Of a stretch of DNA of 38,277 nt, positions 6,867 to 15,755 are shown piece by piece. This DNA comes from Bradyrhizobium sp. NAS96.2 (lineage in GTDB: Bacteria > Pseudomonadota > Alphaproteobacteria > Rhizobiales > Xanthobacteraceae), in contig NZ_LGHK01000241.1 in assembly GCF_001908235.1 (NCBI RefSeq), forward strand, positions 1-38,277, written 5' to 3'. Below the pieces are notes generated by a model. The model made no database searches. It was given only the letters and a program-made list of their open reading frames with translations, and was not told the DNA's origin. Both the position numbers and the translations under genes were made by a program. Numbering within the stretch: the stretch's first letter is position 1; the number at the start of each line of letters is the position of its first letter.

Positions 6867-9233
6867 TCAGAACTTCAGATTAGCAAACGCCCGCACGCCG
6901 AGGCCGGGCATCAGCACCTCATCCTTGGTGTAGGAGACGGAGTTGCGGATGTTCTGGTTGAGCAGATTGTTGCCGACCAGACCAAGCGTCATCTCGCGCG
7001 CGCCGATCCATGACTGATTGAGCTTGGTGTTGTAGGTGATCTCCGCGTTCAGCAGATTGTAGCCTGCGGTCGGGGTCTCGCCGATCACGGCGATGTCGTT
7101 CTGCGCGAATGCGTGCACCAGGTTGACGCGGGTGAACCAGTTGCTGTCGCGCCAGTAGACGCCGCCGCCGAGCCGCACCGGCGGTATCCGCGGCACGTTG
7201 CTGCCGTCGGTGAAGGTGGCGCGCACCACGTCGAACTGGTTCTCGATGCCCCAGATGCCGCCGTTGAGCGGGCCGATGTCGAGCTGGCTCTGGAACTCGG
7301 CGCCGCGGAAGATCGCGTCGCGCTGCGAATAGACCGCCTGGCGCGCCTCGTTGTTGGGATCGCCATTGCCGCAGGAGTCGAAATCGCCGCCGCACATCAC
7401 GCCGGTCAAGCGGCGATAGATGAAATTGCTGAACCGGGTGTAGTAGGCGGTGGCCTCGAAGCGGAGCGGTCCGCTCGCCTTGCGGAGGCCGATTTCGACC
7501 GATTTCGCGGTCTCGATGGTCAGGTTCGGATTGCCGATGTCGAAGGTCGCTGTCGCATCATGCGCGCCGCGCGAGAACAGCTCGGCGGGCTTCGGCGCGC
7601 GCTCGACATATTGCGCCGTGATGCTGCCGACGAGGTCGCCGGGCAGATTCTGGATCAGCCCGACGCTGCCGCTGACGGGCGTGTAGGACGGATTGCGCGA
7701 CACCGAGCTCTGCGGCGCGCCGTCAGGCAGGAAGTCTGCCGGGAAATCCGGCGTCGATCCGTGCAAATCGACATGCTCGATGCGGCCGGCGAACTGCGCC
7801 TTGGTCTGGTCCGTGAATTTGAATTCGTTGAAGACGTAGCCCGCGACGCGGTTGTTGTTGTTCGGATTCCACAGGCCGTTGAACAGCGCGCCCGGATCGT
7901 CCGGGCTCGGCGCGGTCAATTCCTGGTGCCCGCCCTGCAGGCCGAACGCGGTCGTCACGGTTGCGAAGCGCGCGTTGAACGGCATCATCTGCACCTCGAC
8001 GCGGGCCTCCTGCTCCTTGTTGGTGAAGGTCTGGCGTACGCCATCGCTGGACAGGTCGGTCGGGTCGGCGAGGCCGATCTCGTTGTGGCGATAGTCGGTC
8101 GCGCCGACCCAGAACCGCACGGCGTCGATCGCAGCAGTATCAGGCCGGTACTCGCCCTTGACCGCGATCTTGGTCTGGTGCGCGTCGATCCGGGTCTTGT
8201 GATCGGAGCCGTCGATGCCGGGGATGTGATAGAGCGAGTCGTTCTGGGTGATCGCCGCGCCGATATAGCCGCCCTGGAAGAAATACGACGCGCCGACCGA
8301 AGCGCCGTCCGACTGGGTCGCGGAGTTCGGCTGGCGGCCGCCCACTGGCCGGGTCTGGTCGAACAGATACGGATAGCTCGGGATGCTGTAGTCGCTGGTC
8401 GTGCGGCCGTAGACGTCGGCATGCACGGCGACATTGTTGCCGCCGGCATCCAGCAGCATCCCGCCTTCGACGCCGCGATTGACCGAGCTTACCGAGGTGC
8501 GGGTCTCGACATTGAGGCAACCCGGGCCGCCGGCGTCGGCCAGCGGCGCCTTCACCGGCAGTCCATAGCTCTGGAACGGCGCCGCCACGCAGGTCGGCAT
8601 CGCGTCGGGAATCCGGTTGTTGGTCGCGCTCACCACGCCGCCGATCGAGGTCGAGCCGTAGCGCAGCGCGGCCGGGCCGCGCACCACCTCGATCTGGTTG
8701 GTCGAGAACGGATCGATCGGGACGAAATGATCTTCGCCGAGATCGGAGGCGCCGCCGCCGCCGAGACCATTTTCGACAATACCGACGCGGTTGACGTCGA
8801 GGCCGCGGATGATCGGCCGGCTCGACGCGCCGGGTGCGAAGCTCGAACCGGTGATGCCGGGCTTCGAGAACAGCAGATCGCCAAGCGTGGCGCCGCCGGA
8901 GCGACGCAGTTCCTCGTTTGGCACCACGGTGACGGTTGCGAACTGGTCGGTGACGACTGGCAGCACGCCCTGCTGCGGTGCCGGCGCTGGTGCCGCTTGC
9001 GCCGGTTGTGCTGCCGCGGTGCGTTCGCGGTTGCGGCCCGGCGCGGCCCGGACGACGTGAACCGGCGCGCGCGTTGGCACGGTGCGGTGCCGCTGGATCG
9101 GGCTTGGCGCCGTCACTGTGATGTCAGGGAGTTGCGTCGGCGTGTCATCGGCCAGCGCGCTGCCTTGCATGGCGCCGAGCAGCAGCCAGCTCGCGCCTCC
9201 GATGTAGAGTGCTCGTGTCTTCTGAAGTGTCAT
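6867..9233 (-). CDS. TonB-dependent outer-membrane receptor, probably for zinc (ZnuD-like)
   Basis: This 788-residue receptor has a signal peptide (TRALYIGGASWLLLGAMQG, cleavage near ALA-DD). A Pro/Ala-rich periplasmic segment follows, containing a TonB-box-like LPDITVTAP. Next come the plug domain (about residues 95-210, with SGGATLGDLLFSKPGI, RPIIRGLD and IEVVRGPAALRYGS) and a 22-strand barrel ending in Phe (FANLKF). Such receptors bring large or scarce ligands across the outer membrane using TonB energy. Zinc is proposed because a Zur-type palindrome lies in front of the upstream DUF2946 gene and because the loop YHIPGIDGSDHKTRID resembles ZnuD-family receptors. Cobalt, copper or a metallophore remain possible. 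The start at 9233 is where the signal peptide begins. Confidence 0.85.
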   Translation of the reverse strand: MTLQKTRALYIGGASWLLLGAMQGSALADDTPTQLPDITVTAPSPIQRHRTVPTRAPVHVVRAAPGRNRERTAAAQPAQAAPAPAPQQGVLPVVTDQFATVTVVPNEELRRSGGATLGDLLFSKPGITGSSFAPGASSRPIIRGLDVNRVGIVENGLGGGGASDLGEDHFVPIDPFSTNQIEVVRGPAALRYGSTSIGGVVSATNNRIPDAMPTCVAAPFQSYGLPVKAPLADAGGPGCLNVETRTSVSSVNRGVEGGMLLDAGGNNVAVHADVYGRTTSDYSIPSYPYLFDQTRPVGGRQPNSATQSDGASVGASYFFQGGYIGAAITQNDSLYHIPGIDGSDHKTRIDAHQTKIAVKGEYRPDTAAIDAVRFWVGATDYRHNEIGLADPTDLSSDGVRQTFTNKEQEARVEVQMMPFNARFATVTTAFGLQGGHQELTAPSPDDPGALFNGLWNPNNNNRVAGYVFNEFKFTDQTKAQFAGRIEHVDLHGSTPDFPADFLPDGAPQSSVSRNPSYTPVSGSVGLIQNLPGDLVGSITAQYVERAPKPAELFSRGAHDATATFDIGNPNLTIETAKSVEIGLRKASGPLRFEATAYYTRFSNFIYRRLTGVMCGGDFDSCGNGDPNNEARQAVYSQRDAIFRGAEFQSQLDIGPLNGGIWGIENQFDVVRATFTDGSNVPRIPPVRLGGGVYWRDSNWFTRVNLVHAFAQNDIAVIGETPTAGYNLLNAEITYNTKLNQSWIGAREMTLGLVGNNLLNQNIRNSVSYTKDEVLMPGLGVRAFANLKF

Positions 9234-9341
9234 CGTCCTGGTCCAGTCCCGTCGAAATGACGGATCGATCCCGATTTGCCCTGCGGGAAGCCGCAACTGT
9301 GACGCGGCTGTTCGCTCAGGGCGTGCAGCAATCAGTCGATG

Positions 9342-9767
9342 TCAGGACACAGGAGGTGCGCGGGAACGGAAGGCCGCAGGCGCCGACTTCAGATGGAGGA
9401 ATTCGGCATTGGTGGTGCGGAACAGAAGCTCGACAGCCTCCGGCAGCAACAGCACCGGCGGCGCGGTGAACAGCATGCTGCTCGCGAGCGAGATGACGGT
9501 GCAGATCGCGCAATTGTCGGCGGGATGATGCCGGTCGTTGTCGTGCCTGACGGGCGGCTCGGTCCCGGTCACCTGGACCGCGAGGTCCGGCGTCGCCGAG
9601 GTCCCGATATAGGCGAGATCGAGCAGCGACAGGCCGGTCTGGACGGCGGGCGCTGCTTGCGCGGCGGCGATGGGGTGGAAGTGCCCGAACGACAGCACGA
9701 ACTGGACGGCGAGCGTGAACAGCGCCAGCCGCGATCCAGTCTTGATGTGTCGCCGGAACCAGTTCAT
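9342..9767 (-). CDS. DUF2946-like exported metal-related protein
   Basis: This 141-residue protein begins with a basic N-terminus and a hydrophobic helix (LALFTLAVQFVLSFGHFHP) that acts as a signal peptide or anchor. After that come a His/Asp-rich segment (RHDNDRHHPADNC) and a CAIC motif followed by a second hydrophobic stretch. This pattern, with histidines and a CxxC before a helix, is that of DUF2946 proteins, which often sit next to metal transport or TonB receptor genes. It may bind a metal in the periplasm. The gene is 108 bases upstream of the TonB receptor on the same strand. A Zur-like palindrome lies 47 bases upstream of its start, so both genes are likely induced in zinc shortage. 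Family assignment is moderate. Confidence 0.7.
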   Translation of the reverse strand: MNWFRRHIKTGSRLALFTLAVQFVLSFGHFHPIAAAQAAPAVQTGLSLLDLAYIGTSATPDLAVQVTGTEPPVRHDNDRHHPADNCAICTVISLASSMLFTAPPVLLLPEAVELLFRTTNAEFLHLKSAPAAFRSRAPPVS

Positions 9768-9813
9768 GCGGATTAAGCCCCACCCATCGGCACGGCCCTC
9801 ATTCCCCGGCCGT

Positions 9814-9836
9814 CCGATGTTACATTATAACATCGG
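9814..9836. promoter_or_regulatory. Putative Zur box
   Basis: A perfect 23-bp interrupted palindrome, CCGATGTTA - CATTA - TAACATCGG, lies 47-69 bases before the DUF2946 start codon. The core TGTTA-N5-TAACA matches the alphaproteobacterial Zur box (GATATGTTATAATATAACATATC-like). Its location over the expected promoter fits zinc-dependent repression of the DUF2946/TonB-receptor unit. Confidence 0.75.
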
Positions 9837-9939
9837 AGGGCGGCGGCGATGTCAACGCTGGTTCAGACACACTGAATCGATTCGTTGCTGGTGTGGGATT
9901 GCAGCAACGGGGCCGATGGGACGTTGCGCGCTATTGGTC

Positions 9940-12003
9940 TCAGCGTCCCTCACGCAGCCAGGTTGCCGCGAATGCGCCGAGCAGCAGCAGCAGGCCGACC
10001 AGGCCGGCGAACATCGGCAGCACGCCGACGCCCTTGACCACGCTGGCGTCGCGCATCTTGACGCCGAGCCAGCTGTCGCCGCGGAAGATCGAGGACGCGC
10101 GCACCGGCACGATGCGCGGCATGTCGAGGCTCGAGCCGTCGACGATGCGCCGTGCGTCGCCGCCGGTCGCCTGTGCCAGCGGCTTCAGCATGTCGGTGGT
10201 CGAGGTGACTTCCGAGAATTCCTTCGGGTTGGTCGGGCCGACATTGATCAGCGCCTTCAGCGTGCCGTCGGTGGCCTGCCACAGGCCGAGCTCGTTCGCG
10301 GGCAAGGTCGCGCGCCACTCGCCGGGATCGCCGGCGGTCAAGGTCAGTTCATGCGTAGCGCCGCTCGGCGACGTCACGGTGACCGGCGCGACGGTGTCGG
10401 CCATGGTCTGCCGCACCACCATCAGGTCCTTGCCCTGCACCTGCATGCGCAGCGCCTCTTCGTCGAGGTCGGGCTGTTTCATCAGCCAGTGCGACACCCG
10501 CCGCAGCAGATCGAGATGCGGCCCGCCGCCTTCATAGCCGCGCGCCCACAGCCAGATCTGGTCGGACAGCAGCAGCGCGACGCGGCCTTCGCCGAACCGC
10601 GACAGCAGCAGCAGCGGCTTGCCGTCGGCGCCGGTCATGACCGGCGGGTTGATCGCGTTGCGGGTGTCGACGGTGCGGAAGAACCGGCTCCAATGCGGCG
10701 GCTCGGCATTCGAGCCTTCCAGCCCGCGCGTCACCGGATGGCGTTTTCCGGCATCGCTCAAATGCGCATAGAACGGCTTCTCGGTGACGCCGACCGGCTC
10801 GGCTGGCAGCACCGAATCCAGCGGCGTCCGCCAAATGCTGGTGGTCGAGGCGTAGTCCGGGCCGGCCGAGACCAGCACCGCGCCGCCGGAGCGGACATAG
10901 CGCGCGATGTTGTCGAAATAGGCGATCGGCAGCACGCCCTGCCGGGCATAGCGGTCGAAGATGATCAGCTGGAATTCGTTGATCTTCTGCTGGAACAGCT
11001 CGCGGGTCGGAAACGCAATCAGCGACAGCTCGTTGATCGGCGTGCCGTCCTGCTTCTCCGGCGGCCGCAGAATCGTGAAGTGCACGAGATCGACGCTCGG
11101 ATCGGACTTCAACAGATTGCGCCAGGTGCGCTCGCCGGCATGCGGCTCGCCCGACACCAGCAGCACGCGCAGCTTGTCGCGCACGCCGTCGATCGCCACC
11201 ACGGCGCGGTTGTTGACCGGCGTCAGCTCGTTCTCGAGCGGGGAAGCCTCGATCTCGACGATGTTCGGACCGGCATGCTTGATGTCGATGTCGACACTGG
11301 AGGTCTGGCCTGAGGTCAGCGTGCGCTCGTTGATCACCTCGCCGTCGCGGCGGATCGTGACCTTGGCGCGTTCGCCGGTGACGCCCTGGTCGTCGAGCCG
11401 GTAGGTGATGGTCTGGGTCTGGCCGACGATGCCGAAGCGCGGCGCGGCCGTGATCGCGATGCGGCGGTCGCGCTCGTCCTTGCGGCCGGTGATCAACGCG
11501 TGCACCGGGGCCTGGAAGCCGAGCGCCTGGGCGTTGCCGGGAATGTCATGCACGCGGCCGTCGGTGATCATGAACGCGCCGGCGACGCGCTCGACCGGAA
11601 CGTCCGACAGTGCCGACGTCAGCGCGCCGAACAGTTTTGTGCCGTCGGTTTCGCCGTCGGCCTGGCCGGCTTCGACGACGCGGACCTCGAGGCCCTTGAT
11701 CTGCTTCAGGCTGTCGACCAGCGCCTGCCGCGCCTTCTCGGTCTCCTGGTTGCGCGTGCCGAAATTCTGGCTCGGGCTCTTGTCGACCACCACGGCCGCG
11801 ACCGAGGAGAGCGGCTCGCGGTCCTCGCGGGTGAAAGAGGGATTGGCCAGCGCAAGCAGGATCAGCGCCAGCGCTGCGACACGCACCGCGGCGCCGCGCG
11901 CGCGCGATAGCAACAGCAGTGCCGCGATGACGACGATCGCGCCGAGCGCGATCCACAGCACGATCGAGGGAACCAGCGGTGTGAACGCAATACCGTAGTT
12001 CAT
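9940..12003 (-). CDS. Large membrane protein with a glutamine-amidotransferase-like/vWA-like periplasmic part
   Basis: The 687-residue protein has two N-terminal membrane helices (about 10-33 and 38-57) and one near the C-terminus (LPMFAGLVGLLLLLGAFAATWL). The middle is extracytoplasmic. It starts with a vWA-like strand and loop, VAAVVVDKSPSQNF, continues with Ig-like strands, then has a region typical of 'putative glutamine amidotransferase' proteins: LRVLLVSGEPHAGERTWRNL and later AGPDYAS and LLSRFGEGRVALLLSDQIW. No enzymatic residues can be confirmed. It is the last gene of the moxR operon, one base after the DUF4159 gene's end, and this gene order is common in Hyphomicrobiales. MoxR-type systems are thought to help mature or assemble envelope or metal-containing protein complexes; a role for this protein in such a complex is inference. 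Confidence 0.75.
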   Translation of the reverse strand: MNYGIAFTPLVPSIVLWIALGAIVVIAALLLLSRARGAAVRVAALALILLALANPSFTREDREPLSSVAAVVVDKSPSQNFGTRNQETEKARQALVDSLKQIKGLEVRVVEAGQADGETDGTKLFGALTSALSDVPVERVAGAFMITDGRVHDIPGNAQALGFQAPVHALITGRKDERDRRIAITAAPRFGIVGQTQTITYRLDDQGVTGERAKVTIRRDGEVINERTLTSGQTSSVDIDIKHAGPNIVEIEASPLENELTPVNNRAVVAIDGVRDKLRVLLVSGEPHAGERTWRNLLKSDPSVDLVHFTILRPPEKQDGTPINELSLIAFPTRELFQQKINEFQLIIFDRYARQGVLPIAYFDNIARYVRSGGAVLVSAGPDYASTTSIWRTPLDSVLPAEPVGVTEKPFYAHLSDAGKRHPVTRGLEGSNAEPPHWSRFFRTVDTRNAINPPVMTGADGKPLLLLSRFGEGRVALLLSDQIWLWARGYEGGGPHLDLLRRVSHWLMKQPDLDEEALRMQVQGKDLMVVRQTMADTVAPVTVTSPSGATHELTLTAGDPGEWRATLPANELGLWQATDGTLKALINVGPTNPKEFSEVTSTTDMLKPLAQATGGDARRIVDGSSLDMPRIVPVRASSIFRGDSWLGVKMRDASVVKGVGVLPMFAGLVGLLLLLGAFAATWLREGR

Positions 12004-12004
12004 A

Positions 12005-13315
12005 TCATTGTCCCAGCCGCTCGATCAGGGCAGGCGCGTGCACCTGGTCGGCCTTGTAGTTGCCGGTCAGCGTGTACATCACGATGTTGACGCCGGCGCG
12101 GAAGGCGAATTCGCGCTGGCGCGGCTCGCCCGGCGTCAGCGGTAGCATCGGCTGGCCGTCGGGGCGGATCGCCCAGGCGCCGGCAAGATCGTTGGACGTG
12201 ATGATGATCGGCGAGACGCCATCGCCGCCACGCGCCGGGCGCTGCGCGGATTCTTCGTCGTCTTCGCGCGGCAGCGCCTCGACCCAGGTCTGGCCCGAGT
12301 TGAAGCGGCCGGGGAAGTCGCGCAGCAGATAGAACGTCTTGGTCAGCACGTGCTCGCGCGGCACGGGTTCGAGCTCGGGCACGTCGAGGGTCGACAGCAA
12401 TTCGCGCAGTGTCTGCATGCCTGGCGTCTGCGACGCGCCGTTGTCGCCCGGCGGTGCCTCGACGGCGTCACGGGTGTCGAACAGCACGGTGCCGCCCTGC
12501 TTCATGTAGGCGTCGATCTTGTTGATGGCGTCCTGCGGCGGCTTCGGCGCGCCCGGCACGATCGGCCAGTAGATCAGCGGGAAGAACGCCAGCTCGTCGC
12601 GCGCTGGATCGATGCCGACGGGATCGCCGGCTTCCAGCGCGGTGCGCTGCCCAAGGAATAGCGTCAGTCCGGACATCCCGGCCTTGACGATGGAATCGAC
12701 GTCGGCATTGCCGGTCACCACATAAGCGAGCCGCGTCTGCGACACCGACTTGATGGCGAAATCGTCGCTGCTGGCGTTCTGGGCGCGCGTCGGCGAGGGC
12801 ACCATCGTCGTCGCAAGGATGAAGGCCAACACAAGCACCGCGGGTGCCGCGCGCCGCCGGATCAGCGCGGCGAGGCCGCCGCCGAGCATCGCCACCACGA
12901 TGGCGTCGAGCAGGAACAGCGCCAGCGCCGTCGACAGCATGATGCCGCGCAGGTCCCGCGGCTCGGCGTTGGTGTAGGTCGCATGCTTGGCGCGCAGGCC
13001 GGAGGTGTCGAGCGGCGCGATGCGGTCGGCGGAGGCCAGCGTGTTGACCGCGATCGGGCTCTCGGCCGTGCCGTAGAAGCCCGGCGGATGGTCCGCGGTG
13101 CCGCGGTCGCGATAGTCCGCCGACATCGGCTTGGCGGTCGAGGGCGGCGGACCGAAGGCGCCGAAGCCATCGAGCGTGCGCAGCGGCGCCACCGTCTCGG
13201 CATTGGGATCGCTTGCGACGCCGGGGCCGGGCTTCGAGGTGTAGCCGGACATGTCGATCAGCCGGCGCAGCATCTCGACGAAGGTGCCGGACATCGGCAG
13301 GTCCGACCAGCGCAT
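12005..13315 (-). CDS. DUF4159 protein, C-terminal fragment (split by a frameshift)
   Basis: This is the downstream half of a DUF4159 gene. It has 436 codons from ATG 13315. It continues the vWA/GATase-like region (MRWSDLPMSGTFVEMLRRL), has two membrane helices (TALALFLLDAIVVAMLGGGLAAL and AVLVLAFILATT), and then the DUF4159 domain. That domain includes FAIKSVSQTRLAYVVTGNAD, FFPLIYWPI and IDAYMKQGGTVLFDTRD. The first residues fit exactly onto the end of the upstream fragment (13258-14817) if one base is added near 13322. The full-length product would then be about 937 residues, as expected for the BatA/DUF4159 family. The internal ATG could allow separate translation, but a fragment lacking the N-terminal BatA segment would be unusual. 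Confidence 0.75.
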   Translation of the reverse strand: MRWSDLPMSGTFVEMLRRLIDMSGYTSKPGPGVASDPNAETVAPLRTLDGFGAFGPPPSTAKPMSADYRDRGTADHPPGFYGTAESPIAVNTLASADRIAPLDTSGLRAKHATYTNAEPRDLRGIMLSTALALFLLDAIVVAMLGGGLAALIRRRAAPAVLVLAFILATTMVPSPTRAQNASSDDFAIKSVSQTRLAYVVTGNADVDSIVKAGMSGLTLFLGQRTALEAGDPVGIDPARDELAFFPLIYWPIVPGAPKPPQDAINKIDAYMKQGGTVLFDTRDAVEAPPGDNGASQTPGMQTLRELLSTLDVPELEPVPREHVLTKTFYLLRDFPGRFNSGQTWVEALPREDDEESAQRPARGGDGVSPIIITSNDLAGAWAIRPDGQPMLPLTPGEPRQREFAFRAGVNIVMYTLTGNYKADQVHAPALIERLGQ

Positions 13316-14817
13316 GTCGCGCCGACATGGAACAGGCTGACCACGCCCTTGCCGCGATGCTCGCCGGTGACGAGCGGCGTGCCGTCCTCCAGCGAGGCCC
13401 AGCTCTTGGTTGCGAGCACGGCATCGGGCTCGGCCAGCACCTGGCGGCTCACGGTGATATCCTTCGGCACGGTGAGGCCCGCGAACGGACCATCGGCAGC
13501 GAACGAGGCCATGTGTTGCGGCTTCTCCCAGGTCAGGCTGCCGCCGAGCGTGCGTCCGCCGCGGCGCAGCTTGACGGGAACGAGGTCGTCATCGGCCTGC
13601 GCGAGGCGAGGACCGGCGAAGCGCACCAGCACGCCGCCTTGCTCGATCCAGGCGTTGAGCCGGTCGCGGATCTCCGGCGACAGCGTGCCGACATCCGCCA
13701 TCACGATCATCGGCAGCCGCTGATCGAGGAATTGCCCGATCACCTGCTGCGGCGCGCCGCGATCGCCGAGCCTGACATCGGCGAACGGCGACAGCGCGCG
13801 GGAGAGATAGAAGGTCGAGGCCAGCAGCGGCTGTGCGGTGTCGTTGCTCGCACCCGAGACCACGCCGATGGCGCGGCGGCGCCAGCGCCGGTCGAGCAGC
13901 TGCACGGCGCCGGCGGAATGCTCACCGGCGATTTCGAGCCGCGCGATGTCGTTGCGCAGTTCGACTGGAAGATCGAAGGCGGCTTCGGTCTCGCGGTCCT
14001 GCGGGCCGAACGTGTAGCGGGCCTCGCCGATCGGCGAGCCCTTGGCGTCGACCGCGCGCACGGTACCAGCCGCGATGCCGCTCTCGGTGCGCAGCACCTT
14101 CACGGTCATCTTGGCGGCGGCGTTCTCGGCCGCGACCAGCGCCTGCGCAGATTGCGCGCCGCCGGCATAGATCGTCAGATTGCGGCTCTCGATCACCTTG
14201 CCGAGACCTTCGGTGAACTCGCTGCCGCGGCCGGTGTCGACGCCGTCGGACAGCCAGGCGATGTCGCAGTCGCCGGTGGATTTGAGGAAACGTTCCAGCG
14301 TGGCAAGGGTTTCAACGCGATCGATCGAGTAGGGCTTTGGCGCAAGCTGGCGCAACGCGACGCGCGCGGCGCCGGCCGGCATCAGCGTGATGTCGCGCGT
14401 CGGCTCGGAAAGCGGCACCAGCGCGACGCCGCGGCGGTCGCTGTCGGCATTCGTGACCAGCTCATCGGCAGCCTTGATCCGCGCATCCCAGCTCGAAGCC
14501 GAACTCCAGCCGTCGTCGAGCAGGATCACCAGCGGCTGCTTGCCCGCGGCAACGCCGGTCTGCGGATTCCAGATCGGGCCGGCGGCGGCAAAGATGACCA
14601 GCGCGGCGGCGGCGAGCCGCAGCAGCGTCAGCCACCACGGCGTGCGCGACGGCGTCTCCTCCTTGGGCGCGATGTCGAACAATAGCCGCGTCGGCGGGAA
14701 TTCGATCCGGCGCGGCCGCGGCGGCATCACGCGCAGCAGCCACCACAGCACCGGCAGGCTGACCAGCCCCAGCAGCAGCAGCGGTTCGGCGAAGGAGAGC
14801 GGGAGGCCTGCGATCAT
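13258..14817 (-). CDS. BatA/DUF4159 protein, N-terminal fragment (split by a frameshift)
   Basis: This is the upstream half of the DUF4159 gene. It starts at ATG 14817 in a 4-base overlap with the DUF58 gene. Residues 1-75 are a BatA-type N-terminus: a helix SFAEPLLLLGLVSLPVLWWL, then PPRPRRIEFPPTRLL, then a second helix, LTLLRLAAAALVIFAAAGP. A vWA-like domain follows (VILLDDGWSSASSWDARI, then LSDGVDTGRGSEF). The conserved sequence runs to VVSLFHVGA and then changes to a Cys/Arg/Pro-rich tail that is not protein-like (TCAGRTCRCPAPSS) before a stop at 13258. A one-base loss near 13322 explains this: restoring it reads VGA-DMRWSDLP into the next fragment. Either the gene is broken or the sequence has an indel error. 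The protein would be a membrane partner of the MoxR ATPase. Confidence 0.75.
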   Translation of the reverse strand: MIAGLPLSFAEPLLLLGLVSLPVLWWLLRVMPPRPRRIEFPPTRLLFDIAPKEETPSRTPWWLTLLRLAAAALVIFAAAGPIWNPQTGVAAGKQPLVILLDDGWSSASSWDARIKAADELVTNADSDRRGVALVPLSEPTRDITLMPAGAARVALRQLAPKPYSIDRVETLATLERFLKSTGDCDIAWLSDGVDTGRGSEFTEGLGKVIESRNLTIYAGGAQSAQALVAAENAAAKMTVKVLRTESGIAAGTVRAVDAKGSPIGEARYTFGPQDRETEAAFDLPVELRNDIARLEIAGEHSAGAVQLLDRRWRRRAIGVVSGASNDTAQPLLASTFYLSRALSPFADVRLGDRGAPQQVIGQFLDQRLPMIVMADVGTLSPEIRDRLNAWIEQGGVLVRFAGPRLAQADDDLVPVKLRRGGRTLGGSLTWEKPQHMASFAADGPFAGLTVPKDITVSRQVLAEPDAVLATKSWASLEDGTPLVTGEHRGKGVVSLFHVGATCAGRTCRCPAPSSRCCAG

Positions 14818-15755
14818 GCGCTGCGTCCCGCCTTGACGGTTGAACGGCCGCCGCCCTTGCTCACCATCATGCCGGCGTGCAGGAACAACAGCAGCTCGGC
14901 CGCGGAGCGGCTGGTGGTGTGGGTCGAGAACAGCCAGTCGAGCCGGTTGGTCTCGGCCCGGATCTGCTCGCGATGCAGCGCGACGCGCGCGACATAGTCG
15001 CTCGCCCAGCTCTCGGCGCGGCCCGCGGTGATGACGCTGCCGGCCTCGGGCTCGACGAATTCGACGCGGCCGGAATAGGGGAAGGTCTCTTCAGCGGGAT
15101 CGACGACCTGGATCATGGTGCCGTGCGCGCCCGAGGAGGAAAGCCCGCCCAGCATCGCCGTGATCTCGGCCAGCGACGACCAGAAATCCGACAGCACGAC
15201 GACTTCGGCCAGCGACGACGGCACGAAGGATGGCGGCAGGCTCGCGCGCGTCTTCTCGTCGTGCAAGATCGCTTCCGCCATCTTGTCGATCACGTTGAGG
15301 CTTGCGGTCGGGTTCATCAGGCCGGGAATGCCGACGCGTTCGCCGCCCGCAACGAGCAACTCGGCAAGCGCGAAGGCGACGATCAGTCCGCGCTCCAGCT
15401 TGCTGTCGCGCACATCGCGTGAGGCAAAGGCCATCGAGGGCGAGCGGTCGGCCCAGATCCACACGGTGTGCGCGGCCTCCCACTCCTGCTCGCGCACATA
15501 GAGATGGTCGTCGCGTGCGGAGCGGCGCCAGTCGACGCGCTGCGCCGGCTCGCCGGAGACGAAGCGGCGGTATTGCCAGAAATTCTCGCCCGAGCCGGCG
15601 CGGCGGCGGCCGTGCAGGCCATGGATGACGTTGGCGGCAACACGGCGGGCCTCAAGCACCAGGCGCGGCAGCGACGCGGCGAGCGTTCGGCTTTCGCCAT
15701 CTGCACGTCGGACCGCCAGGATCTCCTCGTTCTGGTGCTTGTTGTCTGCTGCCAT
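14814..15755 (-). CDS. DUF58 domain-containing protein
   Basis: The protein has 313 residues from ATG 15755, which shares its A with the moxR stop codon (TGATG). The DUF58 core is GSGENFWQYRRFVSGEPAQR, then VDWRRSARDDHLYVREQEWE, followed by a vWA-like strand, VWIWADRSPSMAFAS. The later VVVLSDFW continues the vWA fold. DUF58 proteins are encoded beside MoxR ATPases throughout bacteria and are thought to be adaptors in chaperone-like complexes. The long in-frame sequence upstream of 15755 lies inside moxR and is not real coding sequence. It overlaps the next gene by 4 bases (ATGA), so translation is coupled through the operon. Confidence 0.9.
   Translation of the reverse strand: MAADNKHQNEEILAVRRADGESRTLAASLPRLVLEARRVAANVIHGLHGRRRAGSGENFWQYRRFVSGEPAQRVDWRRSARDDHLYVREQEWEAAHTVWIWADRSPSMAFASRDVRDSKLERGLIVAFALAELLVAGGERVGIPGLMNPTASLNVIDKMAEAILHDEKTRASLPPSFVPSSLAEVVVLSDFWSSLAEITAMLGGLSSSGAHGTMIQVVDPAEETFPYSGRVEFVEPEAGSVITAGRAESWASDYVARVALHREQIRAETNRLDWLFSTHTTSRSAAELLLFLHAGMMVSKGGGRSTVKAGRSA

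Noticed and set aside
9291..9302. CCGCAACTGTGA, identical to a core stretch of cobalamin riboswitches, near the TonB receptor
   Set aside because: It is on the opposite strand to the DUF2946 and receptor genes, and the other conserved riboswitch elements (the GGGAA, GGTG...AATCC and GCCACTG boxes) are absent.
13316..13330. Programmed -1 frameshift in the DUF4159 gene
   Set aside because: A -1 step at GCG would restore the frame, but there is no X-XXY-YYZ slippery heptamer. A one-base deletion or sequencing error is simpler.
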